This document shows positions 1 through 6,293 of a DNA stretch of 21,598 nt, in pieces. The stretch lies in NCBI GenBank assembly GCA_046484535.1, contig JAWOIT010000103.1, forward strand, positions 1-21,598, in the 5' to 3' direction. A program made the position numbers and the translations under genes. This stretch comes from JAPHTQ01 sp046484535 (lineage in GTDB: Bacteria; Pseudomonadota; Gammaproteobacteria; Thiohalomonadales; Thiohalomonadaceae). Numbering within the stretch: position 1 is the first letter of the stretch; each line of letters starts with the position of its first letter. Below the pieces are notes generated by a model. The model did no database searches and was not told where the DNA came from. It was given only the letters and a program-made list of their open reading frames with translations.

Positions 1-881
1 GCTTCTGCCGCCAGCTCTTCTGCGGTCTTGCCAACGATGGTCTCGTCTTCCTCCTCGAGGATGCCGAACTCCATCAGCAGATCTTCGAGCTCATCCATGC
101 TGGCAGGGGTCGGGATAACGAAATTCTGGTTTTCGATAACCTTCTTTGCCAGAGTGCGGTACTCGTCGGCCTGCTTGTGCTTGGGGTTATACTCGATAAC
201 AGTCATGCGGCGTATTTCCGCATGCTGTACTTCGTTGTCGCGGGGAACGAAGTGGATCATGGTAGTACCCAGCTTGGCAGCCAGGGCCTCGATGAGCTCG
301 TCCTCACGGTCGGTGTTACGGCTGTTGCAGATAAGACCTGCCAGACGAACACCACCGGAATTGGCGTACTTCACGATACCCTTGGCGATGTTGTTGGCGG
401 CGTACATGGCCATCATCTCGCCGGAGACAACAATGTAGATCTCCTGGGCCTTGTTCTCACGAATAGGCATGGCGAAGCCGCCGCAGACAACGTCACCCAG
501 TACGTCGTAGAAGACGAAGTCGAGGTCTTCGTCGTAGGCGCCTTCCTCTTCCAGGAAATTGATGGCGGTGATTACACCGCGACCGGCGCAACCGACACCC
601 GGCTCAGGACCACCGGACTCGACGCACTTGACGTCGCCGAAGCCAACGGACATGACATCTTCCAGCTCCAGGTCCTCGACCGAGCCGGCGTCGGCGGCCA
701 AGTGCATCACTGTAGTCTGGGCTTTGGAGTGAAGGATAAGACGGGTGGAGTCGGCTTTCGGGTCACAGCCGACAATCATAACTTTCTTGCCCGCCTCGGC
801 GAGCGCCGCGACGAGGTTCTGTGTGGTGGTGGACTTACCGATGCCACCTTTACCGTAAATCGCTGCTTGACGTAAAGACAT
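1..881 (-). CDS. nifH: Nitrogenase iron protein (dinitrogenase reductase), 3' end cut by window edge
   Basis: This is the Fe protein that passes electrons, with ATP hydrolysis, to the MoFe protein of nitrogenase. The minus-strand reading frame opens at ATG 881-879 after an AAGGAG ribosome site and stays open for 293 codons to the window edge. Visible features are the P-loop GKGGIGKS (residues 10-17), the VGCDPKADSTRL region, the two 4Fe-4S cluster cysteines C98 and C133, and R101 in GCAGRGV, the residue that DraT ADP-ribosylates in organisms that have it. The tail (EEEDETIVGKTAEELAAE) is the usual acidic NifH end, so only a few residues can be missing. nifD and nifK would be expected beyond the left edge. 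A sigma-54 promoter and NifA-type site lie upstream. Identification is essentially certain. Confidence 0.98.
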   Translation of the reverse strand, partial: MSLRQAAIYGKGGIGKSTTTQNLVAALAEAGKKVMIVGCDPKADSTRLILHSKAQTTVMHLAADAGSVEDLELEDVMSVGFGDVKCVESGGPEPGVGCAGRGVITAINFLEEEGAYDEDLDFVFYDVLGDVVCGGFAMPIRENKAQEIYIVVSGEMMAMYAANNIAKGIVKYANSGGVRLAGLICNSRNTDREDELIEALAAKLGTTMIHFVPRDNEVQHAEIRRMTVIEYNPKHKQADEYRTLAKKVIENQNFVIPTPASMDELEDLLMEFGILEEEDETIVGKTAEELAAE

Positions 882-931
882 GGTATTTTCTCCTTGCGTT
901 GCGATAGTTGGACCGATGTCACTATCTCTTT

Positions 932-947
932 TGCAGGGAGTGTGCCA
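932..947 (-). promoter_or_regulatory. Sigma-54 (-24/-12) promoter of nifH
   Basis: On the minus strand the sequence reads TGGCACACTCCCTGCA, with GG (946-945) and GC (934-933) separated by exactly 10 bases. This is the RpoN consensus geometry and a near-perfect match. Transcription should start near position 921, giving a leader of about 40 bases before ATG 881. This element requires an activator, NifA in nif genes. Confidence 0.95.
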
Positions 948-1044
948 AGGAGAAACGCAAGCCTTAACCCTCTGATTTTTATTGCTTAATTATATTTTCC
1001 TGAAATAATTATTAAGGTTTGAACTACGACAAACCCGCAACAGC

Positions 1045-1060
1045 TGTATGGATAACGACA
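1045..1060 (-). promoter_or_regulatory. NifA upstream activator site (TGT-N10-ACA)
   Basis: TGTATGGATAACGACA matches the TGT-N10-ACA consensus for NifA exactly. It lies about 125-140 bp upstream of the predicted nifH start point, the usual distance. The stretch between it and the promoter (about 975-1020) is very A+T rich and contains a loose inverted repeat (985-1016), so it could be a bend or IHF site, although I see no exact IHF consensus. It is the only perfect NifA-type site I found in the 1-kb gap. Confidence 0.85.
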
Positions 1061-1111
1061 AACAAGCCCTCTACCATTCAGGCCCGACACGGACCCTGCA
1101 CCTCCGGTAAG

Positions 1112-1142
1112 TACGGTGCGCCTAACGGCACACCCTACAGCT
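1112..1142 (-). repeat. Fragment of the TGTAGGGTG-type dispersed repeat
   Basis: Read on the minus strand, this stretch begins TGTAGGGTGTGCCG and ends GGCGCACCGT. It is nearly the same as the first third of each unit of the 83-bp array at 8351-8794. It abuts the TGTAGGG...GGCGAACCG module at 1145, so together they look like a junction between two array units in inverted orientation. Confidence 0.75.
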
Positions 1143-1605
1143 GATGTAGGGTTTTGCCGAGCTTGCGAGGCGAACCGCCTCCCGTGTAAGAATAATCTCA
1201 CCGCAAAGACGCAAAGGCCGCAAAGAGGATGAGAGTGAACACCCTGCGAAAAATTCCTTACGTAACTGACGCCCAATAACAATTACAGCCTATTTCATTT
1301 CCTTGACGCTCTTGGCGTCTTTGCGCCTTCACCTACATGGATGTTGGTGAGGAGCGTGAACAGGAAGTGGGAAGATGTAGGGTTTGCCGAGCTTGCGAGG
1401 CGAACCGCCTCCCGTGTAAGAATAATCTCACCGCAAAGACGCAAAGGCCGCAAAGAGGATGAGAGTGAACACCCTGCGAAAAATTTCTTACGTAACTGAC
1501 GCCCAATAACGTATTACAGCCTATTTCATTTCCTTTGCGTTCTTGGCGTCTTTGCGATCTTCGCCTACAGGGATGTAAGTGAGTGGCGTGAGCAGGAAGT
1601 GGGAA
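1143..1605 (+). repeat. Two tandem copies of a ~232-bp repeat in the nifH upstream gap
   Basis: Copy 1 runs 1143-1373 and copy 2 runs 1374-1605. They are almost identical for the first ~145 bases and drift after that (for example the spacer around CCTTGACGCTC versus CCTTTGCGTTC). Each copy starts with a TGTAGGG...GAGCTTGCGAGGCGAACCG module. Each also contains the opposed motifs GCAAAGACGC and GCGTCTTTGC about 100 bases apart, which could fold into a long hairpin. The short open frames here are repeat-derived and not credible genes. The array separates the nifH control region from that of the divergent SIR2-like gene. Confidence 0.9.
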
Positions 1606-1770
1606 GATGTAGGGTTTGCCGAGCTTGCGAGGCGAACCGCTTCTAGAGCAAGAATGATCTCACCGCAGACGCCGCCATGGATGGCGGTGGTAGACAATGC
1701 AGGGAGCACATTGTCCAGGCGCAAAGACGCAAAGGCTGACTGCTCAAGCACTTTGCGTTCTCTGCGTTAA
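1606..1770 (+). repeat. Third, mosaic copy of the 232-bp repeat
   Basis: The copy begins like the other two (GATGTAGGGTTTGCCGAGC...) but after about 55 bases carries a different block, the 61-bp element at 1662-1722. It then returns to CGCAAAGACGCAAAGG and a TGACTGCTCAAGCA tail, which recurs almost unchanged at 8300-8320. This suggests modules have been exchanged between loci. Confidence 0.8.
1662..1722 (+). repeat. 61-bp double-hairpin element, copy A
   Basis: This block is identical base for base to 11011-11071. It holds two inverted repeats: CCGCC/GGCGG (1672-1687), and a perfect 7-bp stem GACAATG/CATTGTC (1693-1699 with 1709-1715) around a 9-base loop. Identity over 61 bp at two sites 9.3 kb apart suggests a recently copied or converted element. 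Confidence 0.9.
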
Positions 1771-1845
1771 AGTCTTTTTGTAGTTTTTGTAACAAAGGGT
1801 AATAATACCCCCCTACTGACTCTCACAAAATCAACACCTTACAAA

Positions 1846-1862
1846 CCGGCCCGATAATTGCT
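1846..1862 (+). promoter_or_regulatory. Sigma-54 type promoter of the SIR2-like gene
   Basis: CCGGCCCGATAATTGCT has GG (1848-1849) and GC (1860-1861) separated by exactly 10 bases, plus the favoured TTGCT at -12. It differs from the strict -24 consensus as CGGCCC against TGGCAC. Transcription would start near 1873, about 30 bases before ATG 1903. No exact TGT-N10-ACA site was found within 250 bp upstream, so the activator site may be degenerate or shared with nifH. Confidence 0.7.
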
Positions 1863-1902
1863 CTGTTCCTTATTACATTCACCAACACCAGTGGGAAGAA
1901 TT

Positions 1903-2763
1903 ATGGAACAGCAACTCATCGACACGATTCAAGAAGGCCTGAAGGATGGCAGTATTATTCCTTACCTGGGCGCACAGGCGCTGACCGGTTCGGTCAATGC
2001 AGAGAGCGGCGACCCTATCCCGGCCGACAGCGATAGCCTGATCCTGGCGATGAACAATGGAAGTCCGATGGCGCCGAAGCTGATGTACGAATTTCCGCGC
2101 GCGGCGATGAACCAGGAATTGAAACGTGGCCGCAGCTTCATCACCCGTTTCCTCAACAAACTCTACGGTGAGACCGAGTGGACCCGCGCTCCGCTGCATG
2201 ACTGGATTCAGTCCGTTAAACCGGCGTGCGTGATCGACATCAACCGCGACCTGCAGCTGCAGGCAAGCTACAGCGACACCCCGCACAACCTGATGATCGG
2301 CATCGCCCGCATAGGCGGCACCGACTTCCGCTACAAGCTCTACCATTACGACGGCAGCAGCTACAGCGAGATCACCAATGAAGAGGCGGACGCTTCCCTG
2401 CCACTGCTGTTAAAACCGATGGGCTCACCGCAACCCGAGGCCAACTACATCGCCTCGGATGCCGACTACGTCGACTACATCACCGAGCTGATGGGCGGCT
2501 TTGGCGTACCGAAATTCTTCAAGGAGTATCGGAAGGAGAAGAAATATCTACTGCTGGGCCTACGTCTGACCCGTGACACCGAGCGCATGGTGCTGGCGGA
2601 CCTTACCTATGCCCGTGCCGGCGGCTGGGCGATCATTCCCAACGCTACTGACAAAGAGAAGCGTTTTTGCAAAAACAAGCTGGGCATCGAGGTTATCGAT
2701 ATGCCGTTGGCGGAGTTTATGAGCGCCTTCGGGGTCGAGATCCCGGAACCGGTGGAGGCATAA
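1903..2763 (+). CDS. SIR2-like (NAD-binding fold) protein, nif-linked, altered active-site motifs
   Basis: The protein has 286 residues starting at ATG 1903 behind GGAAG. A TTG 45 bases upstream is in frame, but it lies inside the sigma-54 element, so it is not the start. The N-terminal IIPYLGAQAL (19-27) aligns with the (V/I)P(F/Y)LGAGAS NAD-binding motif of SIR2_2 proteins. CVIDINRD (109-116) sits where the family has a TTN(F/Y)D-type motif. LLLKPMGS (168-175) sits where the family has K(L/P)HGS. LLLGLRLTRDTERM (216-229) matches the family's LLLGysl-D segment. The second glycine of GAG, the following serine, and the catalytic histidine (here M173) are all changed, so classical deacylase or NADase activity is doubtful. 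It is divergent from nifH, has a sigma-54 promoter and is followed after 5 bp by a small cysteine-rich gene. The fold assignment is by motif order only; the function is unknown. Confidence 0.75.
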   Translation: MEQQLIDTIQEGLKDGSIIPYLGAQALTGSVNAESGDPIPADSDSLILAMNNGSPMAPKLMYEFPRAAMNQELKRGRSFITRFLNKLYGETEWTRAPLHDWIQSVKPACVIDINRDLQLQASYSDTPHNLMIGIARIGGTDFRYKLYHYDGSSYSEITNEEADASLPLLLKPMGSPQPEANYIASDADYVDYITELMGGFGVPKFFKEYRKEKKYLLLGLRLTRDTERMVLADLTYARAGGWAIIPNATDKEKRFCKNKLGIEVIDMPLAEFMSAFGVEIPEPVEA

Positions 2764-2768
2764 ACGGC

Positions 2769-2984
2769 ATGGCACACCAGTTTAAACCCTGCGTCAGCCG
2801 CACCGCCTGCACCGAGGGTGGCGAACGGTGCCGTGCATGTGGCCGTACCCATGAGGAGATCAATGCGGTGCGCAGCATCACCAATCAGGTCACCGACTTC
2901 ATCCGGCAGATGGATTATGAAAACAGCGAAGAGTTTCTCGATTACCTCAAGAAAAAGATCGGGAAGAAGCTGAAAGCTATTTAG
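2769..2984 (+). CDS. 71-residue four-cysteine protein, DUF1289-like
   Basis: ATG 2769 follows a GGAGG site that lies inside the end of the SIR2-like gene. Only 5 bp separate the two genes, so they form one transcript. The cysteines C8, C14, C21 and C24 sit in PCVSRTACTEGGERCRACGRTHEEI. The CxxCGRT.EEI ending is typical of small DUF1289 proteins, which are thought to bind metal. The C-terminal half is a charged helix ending in KKKIGKKLKAI. A zinc site or a small Fe-S site is possible. The frame is open further upstream inside the SIR2-like gene, but that part is a shadow. Its job is unknown, and its position argues for a partner role with the SIR2-like protein in nitrogen fixation. Confidence 0.75.
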   Translation: MAHQFKPCVSRTACTEGGERCRACGRTHEEINAVRSITNQVTDFIRQMDYENSEEFLDYLKKKIGKKLKAI

Positions 2985-3010
2985 TGGTTATTCACGAGGC
3001 ACAGCGGGGC

Positions 3011-3409
3011 TCAGTCCGCCATGGCTGTTTCCAGTTGTGCCTCAAGCTCTGACTCGGCGACTGTAAAGGGCAATATAGCCTGAACCGGACAGATATTACG
3101 CATCTTCTCCGCATGCTCCATCTCATCGGATGATGCCAGAATTATGACCGGTGTCCCGGGAGCAAACTTCTGCATGCTCATCAGGAAGACATCCAGGTTA
3201 CTGATGTGCACACCACTGTAATTATTGCTAAACCCGTAGACGAAATCGGCTACCACGACATCCGGATTCTGCTTTTTCAACTGACTCACCGCCTTGCGGG
3301 TCGAGGTCAGTTGCACCTCCTCGAAGCCCAAGCGTGAAAAGAGTGGAGAAAAACTCGGATGCAGCGGCGATTCGATAATGGAGAAAAGGGTCGGCGAGTT
3401 CATGGTCAT
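3011..3409 (-). CDS. Degenerate receiver-like (CheY-fold) protein, 132 aa
   Basis: The start ATG 3409-3407 overlaps the rlmD stop by one base (TGATG), so translation is probably coupled. A GTG just upstream and an ATG at 3403 are alternatives. The pattern is that of a lone receiver domain: a beta strand TLFSIIES, then PDVVVADF with D55 as possible phospho-acceptor, then PGTPVIILASSD and a last strand AILPF. The usual acidic pair after strand 1 and the KP lysine near the end are not evident, so phosphorylation is uncertain. There is no output domain. The gene ends 26 bp from the end of the convergent four-cysteine gene, and no clear terminator lies between them. The family call is tentative. 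Confidence 0.6.
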   Translation of the reverse strand: MTMNSPTLFSIIESPLHPSFSPLFSRLGFEEVQLTSTRKAVSQLKKQNPDVVVADFVYGFSNNYSGVHISNLDVFLMSMQKFAPGTPVIILASSDEMEHAEKMRNICPVQAILPFTVAESELEAQLETAMAD

Positions 3410-4740
3410 CACTTCTTGGTAAACAGGGCGATCGACTCAACATGGGCGGTGTGCGGGAACATATCCATCACCCCCGCCTTCTCCAGGGTATAGCCATGTT
3501 CATTTACCAGCAGGCCGGCATCCCGCGCCAGGGTGGCCGGATTGCAGGAGACATAGACGATACGTTTTACGCCCAGTTTGGCAATGTGTGGGATCGCCTC
3601 CATGGCGCCGTCCCGTGCCGGATCGAGCAACACCTTGTCGAACCCGCCCGACCACCAGGGCAGCGTCTCCACCTCCTTGGCCAGATCGGCGACATGGAAC
3701 TCCACGTTGTCGATCTGATTGAGCCCGGCATTCTCCCGCGCCCGCTGCACCAGAATATCGAGCCCCTCGACGCCCACTACCTCACGGGCGCGCCGTGCCA
3801 GCGGCAGGGTGAAATTGCCGATGCCGCAGAAGAGATCGAGCACACGCTCATCCGCTTTCACCTCGAGCATATCGATGGCATAGGGAACCATCTTGCGGTT
3901 GATATCGGTGTTGACCTGGGTAAAACCGGTGGGAGTGAAGTTGAACTTCACCTCAAACTCGGGCAGCTCGTAGCTCAGTTGTGTTTTTTCCGGCCACAGT
4001 GGCTCCACCGTGTCGGGACCGCCGGGCTGAAGGAAGAAATGCATGTCATGCGACTTGGCGAAGGCGATCATCTTCTCCCTGTCGGGCTCGCTCAGTGGGT
4101 CTAGATTGCGAAACACCAGTGCAGTCTGGCTGTCGTCCACCGCCACCTCGATCTGGGCGATACGCGAGCACGCTTCCAATGAGCCGATAAGCTCGCTCAG
4201 TTCATCCAGGTGCTCGCCCACACTCGGGTGTAGCACCTCGCAGCGATGCATATCGACAATATAAGGGGCACGTTTTTCGCGAAAGCCGATCAGCACCCGC
4301 CCCTTCTTGGGCACGTTCCTCACCCCCATGCGCGCCTTGCGCCGATAGCCCCAATGCGGGCCTGTCAGCGGCGGCAGTACCTCGCCCGGCGAGACCTTGC
4401 CGATGCGCTCGAAGTTCTCCAGCAGCACCTCCTGTTTGGCCAGGATCTGCGCCCCGGCCTCCATATGCTGCAAGGCGCAGCCGCCACAGACACCGAACAC
4501 GGCACATTTCGGTTCGACCCGCTCGGGGGCGGCCTTGTGGATCTCCCGGGCCACACCCACATCGTAGCTGCGCTTTTTCTCCACATAGAGAAAACTGACC
4601 TCTTCGCCCTTCAGCGCCCCCTCGACAAAGACCGTCTTGCCGTCGATGTGGGTCACGCCACGGCCGTCGTGGGAGAGGTCTTCAATAATAGCCCGGACCG
4701 GTTCGGTGGGGAGCTTGGGGCGCTTGCGTCGTCTTGCCAT
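3409..4740 (-). CDS. rlmD: 23S rRNA (uracil-1939-C5)-methyltransferase RlmD
   Basis: The enzyme methylates U1939 of 23S rRNA with S-adenosylmethionine and carries a 4Fe-4S cluster. ATG 4740 (MARRRKRPK) is preferred over an upstream in-frame start because AGGAA sits just before it and the added residues are unlike the family. The product is 443 residues. A TRAM-like RNA-binding domain (about 15-70) is followed by the cluster cysteines C79, C85, C88 and C167 (CAVFGVCGGC...HRC). Next come the SAM motif VLDLFCGIGNF (300-310), DPARDGA (373-379) and the catalytic cysteine C399 in YVSCNPATLARD. All key residues are present. The gene lies 105 bp downstream of cysM on the same strand and overlaps the receiver-like gene. 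Confidence 0.97.
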   Translation of the reverse strand: MARRRKRPKLPTEPVRAIIEDLSHDGRGVTHIDGKTVFVEGALKGEEVSFLYVEKKRSYDVGVAREIHKAAPERVEPKCAVFGVCGGCALQHMEAGAQILAKQEVLLENFERIGKVSPGEVLPPLTGPHWGYRRKARMGVRNVPKKGRVLIGFREKRAPYIVDMHRCEVLHPSVGEHLDELSELIGSLEACSRIAQIEVAVDDSQTALVFRNLDPLSEPDREKMIAFAKSHDMHFFLQPGGPDTVEPLWPEKTQLSYELPEFEVKFNFTPTGFTQVNTDINRKMVPYAIDMLEVKADERVLDLFCGIGNFTLPLARRAREVVGVEGLDILVQRARENAGLNQIDNVEFHVADLAKEVETLPWWSGGFDKVLLDPARDGAMEAIPHIAKLGVKRIVYVSCNPATLARDAGLLVNEHGYTLEKAGVMDMFPHTAHVESIALFTKK

Positions 4741-4762
4741 CGTAATTCCTGTAAAAACATCA

Positions 4763-4832
4763 GCCACAGAGGTCACAGAGAGCACAGGGAATGTTTCGTT
4801 CTATCCTCAGTGAGCTCTGTGTTCTCTGTGGC
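4763..4832. repeat. CCACAGAG-type dispersed hairpin repeat between cysM and rlmD
   Basis: A left arm (4763-4785, GCCACAGAGGTCACAGAGAG...) and a right arm (4812-4832, GAGCTCTGTGTTCTCTGTGG...) are inverted copies. They would form an imperfect stem of about 20 bp around a 26-base loop. Repeats of this CACAGAG type are common between genes in beta- and gammaproteobacteria. In the cysM message it could slow transcription or mark the 3' end. There is no T run, so it is not called a terminator. Confidence 0.75.
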
Positions 4833-4844
4833 AAGAAAAATAAA

Positions 4845-5738
4845 TTATTCAGCCGGGAAGACCCCGGTGGAGAGATAGCGATCGCCGCGATCGCAGATGA
4901 TGGTGACAATCACGGCATTTTCCACCTGCTCGGAGAGTGTAAGGGCGGCGGCCACCGCACCGCCGGAGGAGATACCGCAAAAGATACCCTCTTCGGCCGC
5001 CAGCCGGCGGGTGGTGACCTCCGCCGCCTCCTGACCGATGTCGATCACCTGATCGACCCGGCTGGCCTCGAAGATGCTGGGCAGGTACTCCTTGGGCCAG
5101 CGGCGGATGCCGGGGATACTTGCCCCCTCCTCCGGCTGCACACCGACGATCTGCACCGCCGGATTGACCTCTTTGAGGTAGCGGGAGGTGCCCATGATGG
5201 TGCCGGTGGTACCCATGGCGCTGACGAAGTGGGTCACCGTACCCTGCGTACCGCGCCAGATCTCAGGGCCGGTGGTCTCGTAGTGGGCCAGTGGGTTATC
5301 CGGATTGGAGAACTGATCCAGCACCTTGCCTTTGCCCTCGGCCTGCATCTGCAGGGCCAGGTCGCGGGCGCCCTCCATGCTTTGCTCTTTGGTCACAAGG
5401 ATAATCTCAGCCCCATAAGCGCGCATCGAGGCCCGGCGCTCTACACTCATGTTATCCGGCATGATCAGCACCATCTTGTAGCCCTTGATCGCCGCGGCCA
5501 TGGCCAGGGCGATACCGGTATTGCCGGAGGTGGCCTCAATCAGCGTATCACCGGGCTTGATCTCGCCGCGCGCCTCGGCGTGCTGGATCATGGACATGGC
5601 CGGTCTATCCTTGACTGAACCGGCGGGATTGTTACCCTCCAGTTTAACCAGTATGGTATTACTGCTGTCACCCGGGAGCCGCTGGAGCCGTACCAGCGGC
5701 GTGTTGCCGACAAAGGCCTCGATGGTGGGAAATATCAT
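4845..5738 (-). CDS. cysM: Cysteine synthase B (O-acetylserine sulfhydrylase B)
   Basis: A pyridoxal-phosphate enzyme that makes cysteine from O-acetylserine and sulfide, or S-sulfocysteine from thiosulfate. The product is 297 residues from ATG 5738; a TTG two codons upstream is also possible, and neither has a strong ribosome site. GNNPAGSVKDR holds the PLP lysine (K43 from this ATG). ATSGNTGIA is the substrate loop and MGTTGT binds the PLP phosphate. IICDRGDRYLSTGVF near the end is the CysM signature. The order and near identity of these motifs to E. coli CysM make this secure, and they separate it from CysK. It is divergent from the HPt gene. Confidence 0.96.
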   Translation of the reverse strand: MIFPTIEAFVGNTPLVRLQRLPGDSSNTILVKLEGNNPAGSVKDRPAMSMIQHAEARGEIKPGDTLIEATSGNTGIALAMAAAIKGYKMVLIMPDNMSVERRASMRAYGAEIILVTKEQSMEGARDLALQMQAEGKGKVLDQFSNPDNPLAHYETTGPEIWRGTQGTVTHFVSAMGTTGTIMGTSRYLKEVNPAVQIVGVQPEEGASIPGIRRWPKEYLPSIFEASRVDQVIDIGQEAAEVTTRRLAAEEGIFCGISSGGAVAAALTLSEQVENAVIVTIICDRGDRYLSTGVFPAE

Positions 5739-5784
5739 GTTCAACCTAAATTCTGTAGCTGGCGGTTAGCATTTCAAATGAAAC

Positions 5785-5790
5785 ATTATA
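5785..5790 (-). promoter_or_regulatory. Probable -10 box of cysM
   Basis: A perfect TATAAT reads on the minus strand about 47 bp upstream of the cysM ATG. I see no good -35 hexamer at 16-18 bp, so an activator may be needed. The nearby TTTCATTTGAAA (minus strand, just downstream of the box) is a 12-base palindrome that could be an operator. Confidence 0.4.
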
Positions 5791-5865
5791 CAATGGGCTT
5801 GTCACGAATGACGATTGCCGTTACTGTTTCAGAAAAGCAATAGATAGTACAGGAGAAATACAGGG

Positions 5866-6210
5866 ATGAGTTCAGCTGAACGTATTGTCGACATCGATTT
5901 GGCACTGGAGCGGGCCGGAGGCAACGCCGATTTGGCACGCGAACTTTACCAGATGCTGCAAAAAGAGCTTCCGGTCTATCTGAGTAAAATACGCCGTCTT
6001 TACGAAACCGGCGATTTCGCCGCGCTGACCGAGACCATCCACAAACTCAACGGCTCCGCCACCTATTGTGGGGTTCCGCAGTTGAAAATAGCCTCCGACT
6101 CATTCGAGACAGACCTTAAGCGGGGTGAAAGCGATAAGTATGAAGCAGGTCTGACCCGGGTTTTGAGGGCGATATTGGAAGTGATGGAAAATCCCAAACT
6201 GCCGTTATAG
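5866..6210 (+). CDS. Stand-alone histidine phosphotransfer (HPt) domain protein
   Basis: A 114-residue protein made of one helical HPt domain. The phospho-accepting histidine is H59 in the signature TIHKLNGSATYCGVPQL, the same context as the HPt modules of BarA-type hybrid kinases. HPt proteins relay phosphate between hybrid sensor kinases and response regulators in the cytoplasm. An AGGAG lies about 12 bases before the ATG, rather far, so translation may be modest. The gene is alone, with cysM divergent on its left and fbaB convergent on its right. No kinase or full regulator is in the window, so its partners are unknown. Confidence 0.88.
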   Translation: MSSAERIVDIDLALERAGGNADLARELYQMLQKELPVYLSKIRRLYETGDFAALTETIHKLNGSATYCGVPQLKIASDSFETDLKRGESDKYEAGLTRVLRAILEVMENPKLPL

Positions 6211-6242
6211 CCCCATAGTAGGCAGATACCACTCAAGAGCAA

Positions 6243-6277
6243 CGCCTGAATTGGCGTATTAGAAGCCAATTCAGGTG
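6243..6277. terminator. Strong hairpin between convergent HPt and fbaB genes
   Basis: CCTGAATTGGC (6245-6255) and GCCAATTCAGG (6265-6275) form a perfect 11-bp stem, extendable to 13 with one G-T pair, around a 9-base loop. It sits in the 83-bp gap between two converging genes, where a two-way terminator is expected. No T run follows on either strand, so any termination may be inefficient. Confidence 0.55.
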
Positions 6278-6293
6278 ATGCTACACACTCAAC

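Noticed and set aside
177..875. Plus-strand open frame of 232 codons at the left edge
   Set aside because: It is antisense to nifH, whose minus-strand frame carries all family motifs and a ribosome site.
986..1282. 98-codon minus-strand frame upstream of nifH
   Set aside because: It runs across repeat modules and the NifA-type site, with no ribosome site or recognisable protein features.
1712..1727. Possible second NifA site for the SIR2-like promoter (TGT-N10-AGA)
   Set aside because: The right half is AGA instead of ACA and it falls inside the 61-bp repeat, which also occurs upstream of nifJ. It is kept only as a weak possibility.
1521..1770. Short open frames on both strands, including the phrase VGFAELARRTA
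   Set aside because: They lie within the dispersed repeats. The same phrase arises again from the repeat at 10974-11211, so it reflects repeated DNA and not a protein family.
1858..1902. TTG at 1858 as start of the SIR2-like gene
   Set aside because: It lies inside the -12 region of the promoter, upstream of the predicted transcript start, and has no ribosome site. ATG 1903 has GGAAG.
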